Both the position numbers and the translations under genes were made by a program. A model generated the notes under the pieces. The model was not told the origin of the DNA. It did not search any database and saw only the letters and a list, made by a program, of their open reading frames with translations. A stretch of 64,000 nucleotides of DNA from Chitinophaga cymbidii (GTDB taxonomy: Bacteria; Bacteroidota; Bacteroidia; Chitinophagales; Chitinophagaceae), in assembly GCF_007992715.1 (NCBI RefSeq), contig NZ_BKAU01000003.1, positions 62,001-126,000 on the forward strand, read 5' to 3'. The stretch's first letter is position 1, and every line of letters starts with the position of its first letter. This document shows positions 26,294-36,387 of the stretch, in pieces.

Positions 26294-27649
26294 ATGGGTC
26301 ACACTTCAAGAAGGGAGTTTTTACGGCAGGGTTCATTAGGAACGGCAGGATTCCTGTTTGCATCAGGCCTGCTCAACAGTTCCTTTGCCGGCACATTATC
26401 TCCCCGTGTACCGGCCGCCCTCGGCGGCAGCCCGCTCTGGGCGGATTCCCACTGGATAAAATGGCCGATGTGGGTACAGGCCGAAGATGAAAAGGTGCTG
26501 ATGGACAGCGTGCGGAGCGGCGTGTGGTCAAGAGCCAAACTGGTAGACGAGTTTGAAAGCAAATGGGCGGAAGCCATCGGCACCAAACGGTGCCTGACCG
26601 TAGTGAACGGCACCAACGCCCTCATTACCGCCATCAATCAGCTGGACATCGGCGCGGGTGACGAAGTGATCACCACACCTTATACATTCATCGCTTCCGT
26701 ACAGGCCATCCTCGCCAATAATGCCATGCCCGTGTTTGCGGACATCGATCCGGCTACTTACCAGATCGATCCGGCCAAACTGGAAAGCAAGATCACCAAA
26801 CGTACGAAAGCCATCCTCGTGGTGCATATCCTCGGCCTTCCCGCGGATATGGACAGGATCATGAGCATTGCGCAGAAACATAACCTGGCGGTGATCGAAG
26901 ACGCCTGTCAGGCGCACCTTGCGGAGTACGACGGTAAGAAGGTCGGCTCCATCGGCAAGGCCGGCTGCTTCAGCTTCCAGAACTCAAAGAACCTGCCCAT
27001 CGGTGAAGGCGGCGCCATCGTTTCCAACGATGAACGGTTCATCGACAATTGCTTTGCCGCACATAACCTCGGGTATGCCTACGGCACCTCTACCGGCGCG
27101 GTGGCGGGAGACAGCTTCATGAGAGCATCCAAGATAAGGCTCACCGAATACCAGGCCGCCATCGGGCTGGCGCAGCTGAAGCGCGTGGAAGAACAGACGA
27201 ATACCCGGCATGAGAACGCCGCCTACCTGTCGTCCATGCTGAAAGATATCGACGGCGTTAGGCCCATCAAACTATACGACAAGGTGACCCGCGGCGCCTA
27301 TCACCTGTACTCCTTCCGCTATCATCCCGAAAGTTTCAAGGGCCTCAGCAGGCAGAAATTCCTGGAAGCCCTGCGAAAGGAAGGACTGCCCTGCTCCGGC
27401 GGCTATAAAGTGATGCATACACAGGAGTTCATGCGCAACACCTTCGCATCAAGGGTATACAAGAGCTTTTATTCGAAGAAGATGCTGGACTTCGAAGATT
27501 ACAAACAAAGGAACAGTTGTCCCGAGAACGAAGCGCTCTGCAAAGACGCCGTATGGCTGACGCAGAACGTACTGCTCGGCTCCCGGAAAGACATGGAAGG
27601 CATCGCCGATGCGGTCCGCAACATCAGCCGTAACGCTGACAAGATCTAA
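26294..27649 (+). CDS. DegT/DnrJ/EryC1/StrS aminotransferase with Tat signal (copy 1)
   Basis: 451 residues. The PLP fold-type I sugar aminotransferase domain is complete: 'VVNGTNALITAINQLDIGAGDEVI' (in part), 'VIEDACQAHLA' (Asp203) and 'GCFSFQNSKNLPIGEGG' with the PLP lysine at K232. The relatives are amino-sugar and aminocyclitol aminotransferases (such as glutamine:scyllo-inosose types). What stands out is the N-terminus: HTSRREFLRQGSLGTAGFLFASGLL is a consensus Tat signal, so the folded PLP enzyme should be exported. A paralogue at 45326 shares this feature. Downstream genes are a propeller protein, a ceramidase-fold hydrolase and a TIM-barrel-like lipoprotein. The direction (adding or removing amino groups) is unknown. 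Confidence 0.9.
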   Translation: MGHTSRREFLRQGSLGTAGFLFASGLLNSSFAGTLSPRVPAALGGSPLWADSHWIKWPMWVQAEDEKVLMDSVRSGVWSRAKLVDEFESKWAEAIGTKRCLTVVNGTNALITAINQLDIGAGDEVITTPYTFIASVQAILANNAMPVFADIDPATYQIDPAKLESKITKRTKAILVVHILGLPADMDRIMSIAQKHNLAVIEDACQAHLAEYDGKKVGSIGKAGCFSFQNSKNLPIGEGGAIVSNDERFIDNCFAAHNLGYAYGTSTGAVAGDSFMRASKIRLTEYQAAIGLAQLKRVEEQTNTRHENAAYLSSMLKDIDGVRPIKLYDKVTRGAYHLYSFRYHPESFKGLSRQKFLEALRKEGLPCSGGYKVMHTQEFMRNTFASRVYKSFYSKKMLDFEDYKQRNSCPENEALCKDAVWLTQNVLLGSRKDMEGIADAVRNISRNADKI

Positions 27650-27675
27650 AAAAAATCAATTCGAATATCAAGTTC

Positions 27676-29016
27676 ATGCAAGTAGAAAAGCAAGGTGAGC
27701 AGAGCATTTTAACGCCCTTAAATTCACACGGAGAAAAACTCATCGCCAAAACATTTGATTCGGGATTCGAGCTGGCGCATGATTCCTATAACGCCATCAC
27801 GGTGGCGAGCGACGGCCGGATCTATTATGTACTGTCTTCGGACAAACACGACGTGGCAGGCAGGATGTATACATATGATCCACAGAACAACAGCATCCGC
27901 ATGTTGGGCGATCTCACCGAAATATGCGGTGAGAAAGGGAAACATTTTATATCGCAGGGAAAAAGTCATGTGGAGTTCTTTGAGCGGAACGGCAAGCTTT
28001 ATTTTTCCACGCATGTCGGCTTTTACGAGCTGATCGACGGGATGGACAGGCTGCCGGTGAACGCACCGGAAGGATACCGCCTGTACAATGGCGGTCACAT
28101 CCTGGCCTATGATATGAAAACAGGCGCTTTTGAAGACCTGGCGGTGATTCCCGGCGGTGAAGGCGCGGTTTCCATGACGATGGACGTGCAGCGGGGGAAT
28201 ATCTTTTGTATTTCATGGCCGCTGGGGAACTTCATACATTATCATGTTGATTCGGGAGAGATGCGGCAATTGGGGCAGGTGGCAGGCAGGGGAGAAGGCG
28301 GCACGCCGGGGAAGGATTTCCGGTCGCTCTGCCGCTCGCTTTTTGTAGACCAGCGGAACGGAACGGTGTACTTTTCCACCGCCAACGGCGAGATCTACGC
28401 CTATGCGCCGGAAGACGGCTTCCTCCGGAAGCTGGAAGAAGCCAACCTCCGCATCGATTACTTCGGAAAATACCTGCCGGAACAGCCCGGCAGCATGGGA
28501 TATAACTGGCGGAAGATCTGCTGGCACGAAGAAGATGAAGTGGCGTACGGCGTGCACGGCAATTCCGGGTACCTGTTCAGATTCGATCCGGTATCGGAAA
28601 AAATTGAATTGATAGAACGGATCACGTCCGGCCTTTCCCGGAAAAGCGGGATGTTCGACCAGTTCAGTTACGGCTACCTCGGTTTCCAGGTGGGGCCTGA
28701 TAAGGAAACGATATACTACCTGACCGGCGGCCCGATCTACATCAACGGCAAACGCCTCGGTGGGCTGGATCAGATAGGGAAAGGAGCAGCGAAAGGATTG
28801 GAGAACCTGCACCTCGTCACCTATCATATTCCGTCCGGCACTTACAACGATCACGGCCCGATCTTTTATGAGAACGGCGACCGGCCGCTGTACGTGAACT
28901 CGATCGCGGTGGCCGCGGATGGTACGATCTATACGCTTGCGCGCATTGACAGGAACGGAAAAACGGTGACCGATCTGATCAGCATCAAAAATCCATTTAT
29001 ACAGCATGGCCATTAG
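27676..29016 (+). CDS. cytoplasmic beta-propeller-like protein of unknown function
   Basis: 446 residues, no signal peptide. Repeating 'DGRIYYVLS', 'NGKLYFSTH', 'RGNIFCISW', 'NGTVYFSTANGEIYAYAP', 'DEVAYGVHGNSGYLFRFD', 'KETIYYLTG', 'DGTIYTLA' strands at regular spacing indicate a seven-bladed propeller. Such folds in catabolic clusters can be lactonases, lyases or binding proteins; I see no decisive motif. It follows the DegT gene by 26 bp and overlaps the ceramidase-like gene by 11 bp, so it belongs to the operon. Unusually it lacks the export signal its neighbours have; the start ATG is supported by the reading frame and there is no better upstream one. Confidence 0.75.
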   Translation: MQVEKQGEQSILTPLNSHGEKLIAKTFDSGFELAHDSYNAITVASDGRIYYVLSSDKHDVAGRMYTYDPQNNSIRMLGDLTEICGEKGKHFISQGKSHVEFFERNGKLYFSTHVGFYELIDGMDRLPVNAPEGYRLYNGGHILAYDMKTGAFEDLAVIPGGEGAVSMTMDVQRGNIFCISWPLGNFIHYHVDSGEMRQLGQVAGRGEGGTPGKDFRSLCRSLFVDQRNGTVYFSTANGEIYAYAPEDGFLRKLEEANLRIDYFGKYLPEQPGSMGYNWRKICWHEEDEVAYGVHGNSGYLFRFDPVSEKIELIERITSGLSRKSGMFDQFSYGYLGFQVGPDKETIYYLTGGPIYINGKRLGGLDQIGKGAAKGLENLHLVTYHIPSGTYNDHGPIFYENGDRPLYVNSIAVAADGTIYTLARIDRNGKTVTDLISIKNPFIQHGH

Positions 29017-30364
29017 ACTGAAATATGCGTTGTTATTGTTGCTGCTGATATTACAGCAAGTATCGTTTGCCGCTTTCGTGAAAGTGGGTACCGGCAGCGT
29101 TGTTATCACACCGCAGCTGCCTTTCCATCTCACGGGGTATGCCGGCCGGGATAACCCGACCGCGGAAAAGGTGCATGACCTCTGGGCGAAAGCGCTGGTG
29201 ATAGAAGAAAGTGCTGACAGCAGGATCATCATCGTCACCACCGACCTGCTCGGCTTGACGCCCGCGATCTCTGATGCGGCAGCGGAACGCCTGGAAAAGA
29301 AGTACGGCATCAAACGTTCACAGATCATGTTCAATTCCTCCCACACGCATTCCGGTCCCATGATCTGGCCTGCGCTGAGCGTGATCGGGGACTATGATAC
29401 CGCTACGATCAAGGGCTTTACGAGATACGCGGTCAGTCTTACCGACAAGCTGGTGGAAGTAGTGGATATGGCGATGCAGCACCTCACGCCCATGGAGCTG
29501 AGCTATGGCTCCGGTTCCGCGGAATTTGCGATCAACCGCCGGCAAAAGATGGCCAACGGCAGCATTATTCCGGGCAGGAGCGGGCATGTAGATCATGATG
29601 TGCCCGTGCTGATGGCAAAAGACGCGCAGGGCACGGTGAAGGCGATCCTCTTCGGTTACGCCTGCCACAATACGACCGTAACAGGAACGCATAATGTTAT
29701 CAATGGGGATTATGCCGGCTTTGCACAGATTGAGCTGGAAGAGAAATATCCGGAAGCAACGGCGCTCTTTTTCATCGGATGCGCGGGAGATCAGAACCCC
29801 TCGCCCCGCGGCACCCTTGAACTGGCCGCGCAACACGGTCACGAACTGGCGGAAGCCGTGGAAAAAGTGGTATCCGGCAAAACGAAACCGGTCGGCACTC
29901 CGCTTCGCAGTGCCTTCGTAAAAACAGACCTCACGTTCCAGCCCGTCACCACCCAAACCATGCAGCACGACCTGCTGCACGGCAACAAGTACGAACAGCG
30001 AAGGGCAAAGCTCATCACCGAAGCCATGAACAAGGGATGGGACCTCTCCGCACACAGCTACCCCGTGCAGGCCATGCGCATCGGCAACAAGCTCACCATC
30101 CTTTCCCTCAGCGGCGAAACGGTGGTAGACTACGCCCTCAACGCAAAAAAACAATACCCCGGCGAACAGCTCTTCGTGGCAGGATATTGCAACCAGGTGG
30201 TCTGCTACATCCCCACGGAACGGATACTGGAAGAAGGAGGCTACGAGCCCGTGTCCAGCATGATCTATTACGGCATGCCCGGGCCTTTTGATAAAAGCGT
30301 GGAAGAAAAGGTGAATGCGGCCATCAGGGCCGTCATGCAAAAAATCGGTGTCAGTAAAAAATAA
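29006..30364 (+). CDS. neutral/alkaline ceramidase-fold zinc amidase (copy 1), secreted
   Basis: 452 residues with a Sec signal (ALLLLLLILQQVSFA). It matches the N-terminal catalytic domain of neutral ceramidases: 'NSSHTHSGP' (zinc His113/His115), 'GYACHNTTVTGTHN' (His), 'GCAGDQNPSPRG', 'SLSGETVVDY' (Glu) and 'YIPTERILEEGGYEP' (Tyr). It lacks the C-terminal ceramidase domain, so it is shorter than true ceramidases (about 650-700 residues). Such short versions are common in Bacteroidota sugar clusters and their substrates are not known; the fold hydrolyses N-acyl bonds. The start overlaps the propeller gene by 11 bp. Confidence 0.9.
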   Translation: MAIRLKYALLLLLLILQQVSFAAFVKVGTGSVVITPQLPFHLTGYAGRDNPTAEKVHDLWAKALVIEESADSRIIIVTTDLLGLTPAISDAAAERLEKKYGIKRSQIMFNSSHTHSGPMIWPALSVIGDYDTATIKGFTRYAVSLTDKLVEVVDMAMQHLTPMELSYGSGSAEFAINRRQKMANGSIIPGRSGHVDHDVPVLMAKDAQGTVKAILFGYACHNTTVTGTHNVINGDYAGFAQIELEEKYPEATALFFIGCAGDQNPSPRGTLELAAQHGHELAEAVEKVVSGKTKPVGTPLRSAFVKTDLTFQPVTTQTMQHDLLHGNKYEQRRAKLITEAMNKGWDLSAHSYPVQAMRIGNKLTILSLSGETVVDYALNAKKQYPGEQLFVAGYCNQVVCYIPTERILEEGGYEPVSSMIYYGMPGPFDKSVEEKVNAAIRAVMQKIGVSKK

Positions 30365-30368
30365 CAAC

Positions 30369-31235
30369 ATGCAACGATTGATTTTTCTCACATGCCTGCT
30401 TTGGCTGACAGCCTGCGCTGACAGGAAGATGCACCAGGCCAGCCATGCCCCGCCGCTGAAGAACACCTTCGGCACCTACGGCGCCCCGCCGCGGCAGGCG
30501 GATGGCCGTGTAGATCAGGCGAAGCTCCTGGCCGAACTGAAAGACCTGCATGCCACCACCTATCACTGGCTGATCTGGCAGAATGAAAACGACTGGGAAG
30601 ACCTGCAGCTGTTCCTTCCGCTGGCGGCAAAAGAAGGGATCAAGGTATGGGTGACCGTAGTGCCGCCATCAGAATCAAAACCGATCGCCCGGTTTTCATC
30701 CGAACCCTTCGGCATGGATTACAAACGCTGGGCCGCCGAGTTCGCGCGCCTCAGCCTGAAAGCACCCAACCTCGTAGCCTGGAGCATCGATGACTTTGCG
30801 CACAACCTGAAGACCTTCACAAAGGCTTATACGGACTCCTGCCTCCAGGCCGCGGAAAACATTAACCCACGCCTCGCTTTTGTGCCCTGTGTGTATTACA
30901 AACAGATCACGCCGCAGTTCGCCGCAACATATGGGGAGCTGCTGGACGGGATACTGTTCCCCTACAGGGCCGAATCCGCCGGCGCCAACCTCACGGACCC
31001 CTCGAAAGTAGGGCCGGAGATCGCTTCCATCCGGAAGCTCTTCAGAAAAGACATGCCGGTGTTCGTGGATATCTATGCCACCGCCCACTCAAGACTGGGC
31101 GCATCCACACCGGAGTACGTGAAACAGGTGCTGGACCTGAGCAAGCAGTATGCGGACGGCGTGCTGATCTATTGCCACCAGGACCCGCAAAAATTCTCTG
31201 CGAAATATAATATCATCAAGGAAGGCTTTAAATAA
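30369..31235 (+). CDS. TIM-barrel-like lipoprotein of unknown function
   Basis: 288 residues from ATG 30369, four bases after the ceramidase-like stop; the longer frame from 30315 overlaps it and hides the signal. Lipoprotein signal with 'WLTAC' at Cys16. The body has strand-helix repeats: 'TTYHWLIWQNENDWEDLQLF', 'IKVWVTVVPPSES', 'LVAWSIDDFAHNL', 'ILFPYRAES', 'MPVFVDIYATAHS', 'GVLIYCHQDP'. The 'SIDDF' acidic pair is where GH-like barrels place catalytic residues. Not assigned to a family. It is the last gene of the DegT-propeller-ceramidase run. Confidence 0.7.
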   Translation: MQRLIFLTCLLWLTACADRKMHQASHAPPLKNTFGTYGAPPRQADGRVDQAKLLAELKDLHATTYHWLIWQNENDWEDLQLFLPLAAKEGIKVWVTVVPPSESKPIARFSSEPFGMDYKRWAAEFARLSLKAPNLVAWSIDDFAHNLKTFTKAYTDSCLQAAENINPRLAFVPCVYYKQITPQFAATYGELLDGILFPYRAESAGANLTDPSKVGPEIASIRKLFRKDMPVFVDIYATAHSRLGASTPEYVKQVLDLSKQYADGVLIYCHQDPQKFSAKYNIIKEGFK

Positions 31236-31296
31236 GCGTCGGTCATTGTAGGCCCGAAGAGGGGAAGTTTATTCGTTATCAACTTGCATTCATTGT

Positions 31297-31310
31297 CGTG
31301 TACGTACCCG
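31297..31310 (-). promoter_or_regulatory. degenerate operator element CGGGTACGTACACG
   Basis: Minus-strand sequence CGGGTACGTACACG against CGGGTACGTTAACG: 12 of 14 positions agree, both differences in the right half. It is 38 bp before the SusC start at 31349. The inner GTACGTAC is itself a palindrome, so either strand reading is possible. It lies inside an over-long open frame whose GTG 'start' is therefore false. Confidence 0.6.
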
Positions 31311-31348
31311 TAGTAGGCCAAAATTTAATCTATCATAACTATTCTGCT

Positions 31349-34300
31349 ATGGAACGAAAGTGTAACTATTCATTTGCCGCACTTCTCATCGCATTGTCCT
31401 TTGCCATTCTTTTACCTTTTCGGTCAAGCGCCCAGGGACAGCCTGTGGTCAAAGGCCGGGTAGTGGAAGCCGGCACGAACAGCATCATGAAAGGAGTGAC
31501 GGTCACTGTCAAAAACGGCACCAGCAAAACCTATACAGGGGAAGATGGAACCTATTCCATCAATGCCGGTCCCGATGACATACTGGTTTTTACCTTCATC
31601 AGCATGAAGCCGGTGGAGGAAAGGGTGGCGGGAAGAACCACCGTTAACATCACCATGGAATCCAAAGAGGAAGCCCTCGGAGAGGTAGTCGTGATCGGCT
31701 ATAACACCGTTCGCCGCGGAGACCTCACCGGCGCGGTAGGCAAGGCCAATGTGGAAGACATGGCCAAAGCTCCCGTCAGCTCCTTTGCGGAAGCGCTCGC
31801 GGGCCGCGTGGCCGGCGTGCAGGTGTCCAGCGTAGACGGACAGCCCGGCGCAGGCGTGAACATCATGGTGCGCGGCCCCGGATCGCTGACGCAGGACGTG
31901 TCGCCGCTCTACGTGATCGACGGTTTCCCCGTGGAAGACTTCGATCCCGCAACGCTCAACCCCGAAGACATTGAATCCCTCTCCATCCTGAAAGATGCCT
32001 CTTCCACCGCCATCTACGGCTCCCGCGCCGCCAACGGCGTGGTGCTCATCCAGACGAAAAGAGGCAAGGCCGGCAAAGCGTCCATCACCTTCGGCGCATC
32101 CACCGGCTTCCAGCTGGAACGGAAAAAGATGGAGCTGATGAGCCCCTATGAGTACATCCGGTACCAACTGGAAAGATTTCCCTCCACCGCCGAAGGATGG
32201 CGTTACCTCGCCGGCGGAAAAACACTGGAGGATTATAAGGATGTAAAAGGAGAGGACTTCCAGGATTATGTGTTCACCAAAGGCAAGGTGAACATCTACA
32301 ACCTCGCGCTGAGAGGCGGCAACGAACAGACAAAATATTCCGTTTCAGGCTCCCTCTTCGACCAGGAAGGCATCATCATCAACACCGGCCTGAAAAGATA
32401 CACCGGCAGAATATCCCTCGATCATACCGTCAGTAAACGCATCAAAGTAGGCTTTACCGCGGGCTATTCCGACGTGACCTCATGGGGGCAGGTGATCAGC
32501 AGCACGCCCACCAGCAGCACTTCCAGCTACGTGATGTTCCGCACCTGGGCCTACCGCCCCATCGGTTTCCCCGATTCCGAAGGAAGCCTGGTGGAGGAAC
32601 CGGCAGACGAATCGTCCATCACGCCAAGCGATTTCAGGATCAACCCCGTGCTGGACCTGCAGAACCAGTACCAGTATAACTACAACGAGCAGTTCGAAGG
32701 GCTGGGAAATGTGAGCATCAACATTCTCGACGACCTGGTGCTGAAGGTTTCCGGCGGCGTGCGGAAGAACGGCATCAAATACGACAAGTTCTTCAACTCC
32801 AAAACCTCCAAAGGCAGCCCGAACAACCCGAATAACCTGGACGGCATCAACGGTTCCGTGCTCCACACAAAGACCAACAGCTGGTCCAACGAAAACACGC
32901 TGACCTACACAAAAACATTTAACCAGAAACATACCATCACCGCGCTGGGCCTGCTGAGCTTCCAGGAAAACAAGCTGTTGTCGGACGGATATTCTTCGCG
33001 CATGCTGCCGAATGAAAGCCTCGGCTTCGCCGGTTTGAACGAAGGCATTCCCTACAACCCGGTGAACACCAATTCCTACAACACGCGCAGCTCCTATGGC
33101 GGCCGTCTTGATTATAATTTTGATTCGCGTTACATGGTCACGCTCACCTTCCGCGCGGACGGATCATCGAAATTCGCGCCCGGCAACAGGTGGGGGTATT
33201 TCCCCGGCGCGGCCATTGCCTGGAACATGCACAACGAGAGCTTCATGAAAGGGAACGGCGTGATCAGCAACTCCAAGCTGCGGGGAAGCTTTGGCGTGGT
33301 AGGGAACGACCGGGTGGGGGATTTCAGCTACATTTCCATGCTGATCACCTCCACGAACGGTTACGGCTTCAACAACGCCACGCCGCTGCTGGCCGTGTAC
33401 CAGTCCAACCTCGGCAACGAAGACCTCACATGGGAACGCACTACTTCAACAGACGTGGGCTATGAACTCGGCCTGTTCCGTAACAGGATAGAGCTGACGC
33501 TCGATCTCTATAAAAGAACGACGGACAACCTGCTGCTGAACGCACAGCTGCCGCCGACCGTCGGCTTCAGCACGGCGTTCAAGAATATCGGCAAGATCGA
33601 GAACAAGGGGCTGGAACTGACGCTGAACGCGAGCGTGGTGGAATCAAAGGATTTCAGCTGGGAAAGCAGCTTCAACATTGCCTTCAATAAGAACAAAGTG
33701 CTGGCGCTGACGGAAGGCCAGCGTTCGCTGGACAATGCGGTGCAAACGGACGTGAACTACAGCGATAACCTTTACACGTCCGAGATCGGCAAACCTTCGG
33801 GGATGATGGTAGGATATATCTGGGAAGGGAATTATCAGTATGCGGATTTTAACGAACCGGCGCCGGGGGTATACGTGCTGAAACCGGAAGTGCCTTCCAA
33901 CGGCAGGCCCCGCAACACGATCCAGCCCGGCGATATCAAGTACCGCGATCTGAATGGCGACGGCATCGTCAATTCCGACGATAAAACGATCATCGGCCGC
34001 GGCCAGCCCATCCATACCGGCGGCTTTGTGAATAACTTCCGCTACAAAGGCTTTAGCCTGAACGTCTTTTTCCAGTGGTCTTACGGCGCGAATATCTACA
34101 ACGCCAACCGCATCACCTTCGAAGGCAATCCGAACGGACGGCGCAACATGAACCAGTTTGCGAGCTATGTGAACCGCTGGACGCCGGAAAACCAGACCAA
34201 CGAGCATTTCCGCGCCGGCGGGGAAGGTGTGATCGGGTATCATTCCTCCAAATACCTGGAAGACGGTTCCTACCTGCGCCTGAAGACCGTGGCGCTGGAT

Positions 34301-34507
34301 TATGCGCTGCCCGCGGGTTTCCTGAAGAAGTTATACATGACCAACCTTTCGCTGAGCGTGGCAATGCAGAATATTTTCACCTGGACCAAATACACGGGGC
34401 TTGATCCCGAAGTGTCTACCCGGAACAATATTCTCACGCCGGGCTACGATTACTCGGCCTATCCGCAGCCAAGAACCATCACATTCGGTCTGAAAGCAAA
34501 CTTTTAA
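31349..34507 (+). CDS. SusC/RagA TonB-dependent outer-membrane receptor
   Basis: 1052 residues from the ATG at 31349 (MERKCNYSFAALLIALSF.., cleavage after SSAQG). Carboxypeptidase-like domain 'VKGRVVEAGTNSIMKGVTVTV', plug with 'SILKDASSTAIYGSRAANGV', then the barrel and terminal 'TFGLKANF'. No STN domain, so it is not FecR-signalled; control by a LacI-type repressor fits the operator in front. It heads an operon with SusD (21-bp gap), a DUF5017 lipoprotein, an MFS transporter, NagA and three more enzymes, so it should import the same substrate those enzymes use. Confidence 0.96.
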   Translation: MERKCNYSFAALLIALSFAILLPFRSSAQGQPVVKGRVVEAGTNSIMKGVTVTVKNGTSKTYTGEDGTYSINAGPDDILVFTFISMKPVEERVAGRTTVNITMESKEEALGEVVVIGYNTVRRGDLTGAVGKANVEDMAKAPVSSFAEALAGRVAGVQVSSVDGQPGAGVNIMVRGPGSLTQDVSPLYVIDGFPVEDFDPATLNPEDIESLSILKDASSTAIYGSRAANGVVLIQTKRGKAGKASITFGASTGFQLERKKMELMSPYEYIRYQLERFPSTAEGWRYLAGGKTLEDYKDVKGEDFQDYVFTKGKVNIYNLALRGGNEQTKYSVSGSLFDQEGIIINTGLKRYTGRISLDHTVSKRIKVGFTAGYSDVTSWGQVISSTPTSSTSSYVMFRTWAYRPIGFPDSEGSLVEEPADESSITPSDFRINPVLDLQNQYQYNYNEQFEGLGNVSINILDDLVLKVSGGVRKNGIKYDKFFNSKTSKGSPNNPNNLDGINGSVLHTKTNSWSNENTLTYTKTFNQKHTITALGLLSFQENKLLSDGYSSRMLPNESLGFAGLNEGIPYNPVNTNSYNTRSSYGGRLDYNFDSRYMVTLTFRADGSSKFAPGNRWGYFPGAAIAWNMHNESFMKGNGVISNSKLRGSFGVVGNDRVGDFSYISMLITSTNGYGFNNATPLLAVYQSNLGNEDLTWERTTSTDVGYELGLFRNRIELTLDLYKRTTDNLLLNAQLPPTVGFSTAFKNIGKIENKGLELTLNASVVESKDFSWESSFNIAFNKNKVLALTEGQRSLDNAVQTDVNYSDNLYTSEIGKPSGMMVGYIWEGNYQYADFNEPAPGVYVLKPEVPSNGRPRNTIQPGDIKYRDLNGDGIVNSDDKTIIGRGQPIHTGGFVNNFRYKGFSLNVFFQWSYGANIYNANRITFEGNPNGRRNMNQFASYVNRWTPENQTNEHFRAGGEGVIGYHSSKYLEDGSYLRLKTVALDYALPAGFLKKLYMTNLSLSVAMQNIFTWTKYTGLDPEVSTRNNILTPGYDYSAYPQPRTITFGLKANF

Positions 34508-34528
34508 ACCGCTTAAAAATTTTCAGGT

Positions 34529-36367
34529 ATGAAAATCAGACATATCATCATACTGGGCCTCCTCTGCATCTCAACCGGTTCGTGTAAGGACTTCCTGGAC
34601 ACAAAACCGAAGGATGCGCTTTTTCCCGGTAATTATTATAAAACGGCGGAGGAGCTGGATTTTGCCCTCACCGCAGTTTATCACTGCCTCGGCGCCGATG
34701 CGATGTACGGGAACAACGCGCTGTACCTCCTCGGCTGGACGGCGGACGAAGGTTTTATGAACCGGAGCAGCATTGCCACCGGCGCGTTCCGGCTGAATCA
34801 CGCGCTGGGCGACAGCTACGTGACCGCATTCTGGCGGGAGCTGTTCAATGGCATCAACAGGGCGAACATCCTGCTGGAAAATGTAGATAACAACACGGCC
34901 ATTCCCCAGGAAAAAAGGAATACCGTAAAAGGGGAAGCGCTTTTCCTCCGCGCCTACTTTTATTTTCTGGCGGTGCAGAACTTCGGCGGCGTGCCGCTGA
35001 AGCTGGCATCCAGCAAATCCGCTGTGGACGTACACCAGGAGAAAGCCACCGTCAAGCAGGTATATGACCAGATCGTAAATGATATGACGGAAGCGGAAGG
35101 ACTCGTGCAGGATATTACGGCGCTGGGCTTTGGCGGCCGTGTATCGAAGTCCGCCGTACGCGGCATTTTGATGCGGGTAAACCTCTACATGGCCGGTTAC
35201 CCGCTGAAAGAAACCGCACGTTATGATGAAGTGATCAAGTGGGGGGATAAATTGATGGGTGACGGACTGGCGGCGCATGCCATAAACCCCAGTTTCCCGA
35301 ACATCTTCATCACCATGGCGCAGGAAAAATACGATATCAAGGAAAGCATCTGGGAAGCGGAATTTTCCGGCAACGGATCGGATATCTATGTAGAAACAGG
35401 CCGCAACGGATGGATCAACGGCATCCGGACCACCAATACCAATACCGGCCGGTCAGACGGCTACATGAGCTATACCGCCAAGCTGTACAATTGCTACGAG
35501 CCCGGCGACCTGCGCAAATACTGGTGCATTCCGCTTTTTGACTACGCGAACCTGCCGGCTGTTTCCGGCACCAAAAACCTGATCGGGGAGATCACGTCTG
35601 AAGCCACGAAGTACCTGCGTTATCCCGGTAAATTCCGCCGGGAGTACGAAACGCTGATCCCGAAGAGCGCCACCCGCTCGCCGATCAATGTTCCGCTGCT
35701 GCGTTATACGGACGTATTGCTGATGTATGCGGAAGCGCTGAATGAGAAGAGCGGTCCCGTTGCTACCGCGGTGAACATGGTGAATGAGATCCGCCGCAGG
35801 GGATGGAGCAAAGGCATCAAAAGCTTTACGATCTCGAATGGCGGCAGCGGTTACACGTCCGCGCCCACCGTTACGATCAGCGGCGGCGGCGGCAGCGGCG
35901 CATCCGCGAAAGCCGTTGTGACCGGCGGCGTGGTAACGGCCATTACGCTGGACCGCGATCCCACCGGCGAAGCATTCTCGCTCGCGGGTGCCTATACGTC
36001 GGCTCCCACGGTTACGCTCTCCGGCGGCGGAGGCTCCGGCGCACAGGTGACCGCGGAGATCTACACGCCGCAGGATGCGGATGTGAAAGCGCCGTTCACC
36101 GCGTCAAAAGAAGCATTCCGGAAATTTTTGCAGGATGAGCGCATGCGCGAGCTGAACTTCGAGAACATGAGAAGGGCCGACCTTATCCGCTGGGAAATTT
36201 ACGAAACCGTGAACCGGGACATGGCTGCCACCATGTCAACCGACATCCCCGGCCACGTTTTCATTTCCTATTATTCAAACATCGAAGTTCCCAAACACCT
36301 GTTGTTGCCGATCCCGAACGCGGAAATGCTCACCAATAATAAAATGGTGCAAAACCCGGGTTGGTAA
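34529..36367 (+). CDS. SusD family lipoprotein with an inserted glycine-rich repeat domain
   Basis: 612 residues. Lipoprotein signal with Cys19 (LCISTGSC) and '[15 protein letters not shown]', the SusD opening. The usual '[23 protein letters not shown]' (in part) and '[21 protein letters not shown]' segments are present. Between residues about 431 and 510 there is an insertion of two similar units: '[20 protein letters not shown]' and '[20 protein letters not shown]', a motif more typical of adhesins and phage-tail-like proteins. It makes this protein longer than normal SusD and may be a surface loop next to the ligand site. Confidence 0.93.
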   Translation: MKIRHIIILGLLCISTGSCKDFLDTKPKDALFPGNYYKTAEELDFALTAVYHCLGADAMYGNNALYLLGWTADEGFMNRSSIATGAFRLNHALGDSYVTAFWRELFNGINRANILLENVDNNTAIPQEKRNTVKGEALFLRAYFYFLAVQNFGGVPLKLASSKSAVDVHQEKATVKQVYDQIVNDMTEAEGLVQDITALGFGGRVSKSAVRGILMRVNLYMAGYPLKETARYDEVIKWGDKLMGDGLAAHAINPSFPNIFITMAQEKYDIKESIWEAEFSGNGSDIYVETGRNGWINGIRTTNTNTGRSDGYMSYTAKLYNCYEPGDLRKYWCIPLFDYANLPAVSGTKNLIGEITSEATKYLRYPGKFRREYETLIPKSATRSPINVPLLRYTDVLLMYAEALNEKSGPVATAVNMVNEIRRRGWSKGIKSFTISNGGSGYTSAPTVTISGGGGSGASAKAVVTGGVVTAITLDRDPTGEAFSLAGAYTSAPTVTLSGGGGSGAQVTAEIYTPQDADVKAPFTASKEAFRKFLQDERMRELNFENMRRADLIRWEIYETVNRDMAATMSTDIPGHVFISYYSNIEVPKHLLLPIPNAEMLTNNKMVQNPGW

Positions 36368-36387
36368 AACATTTAAAAAGCAATGTT

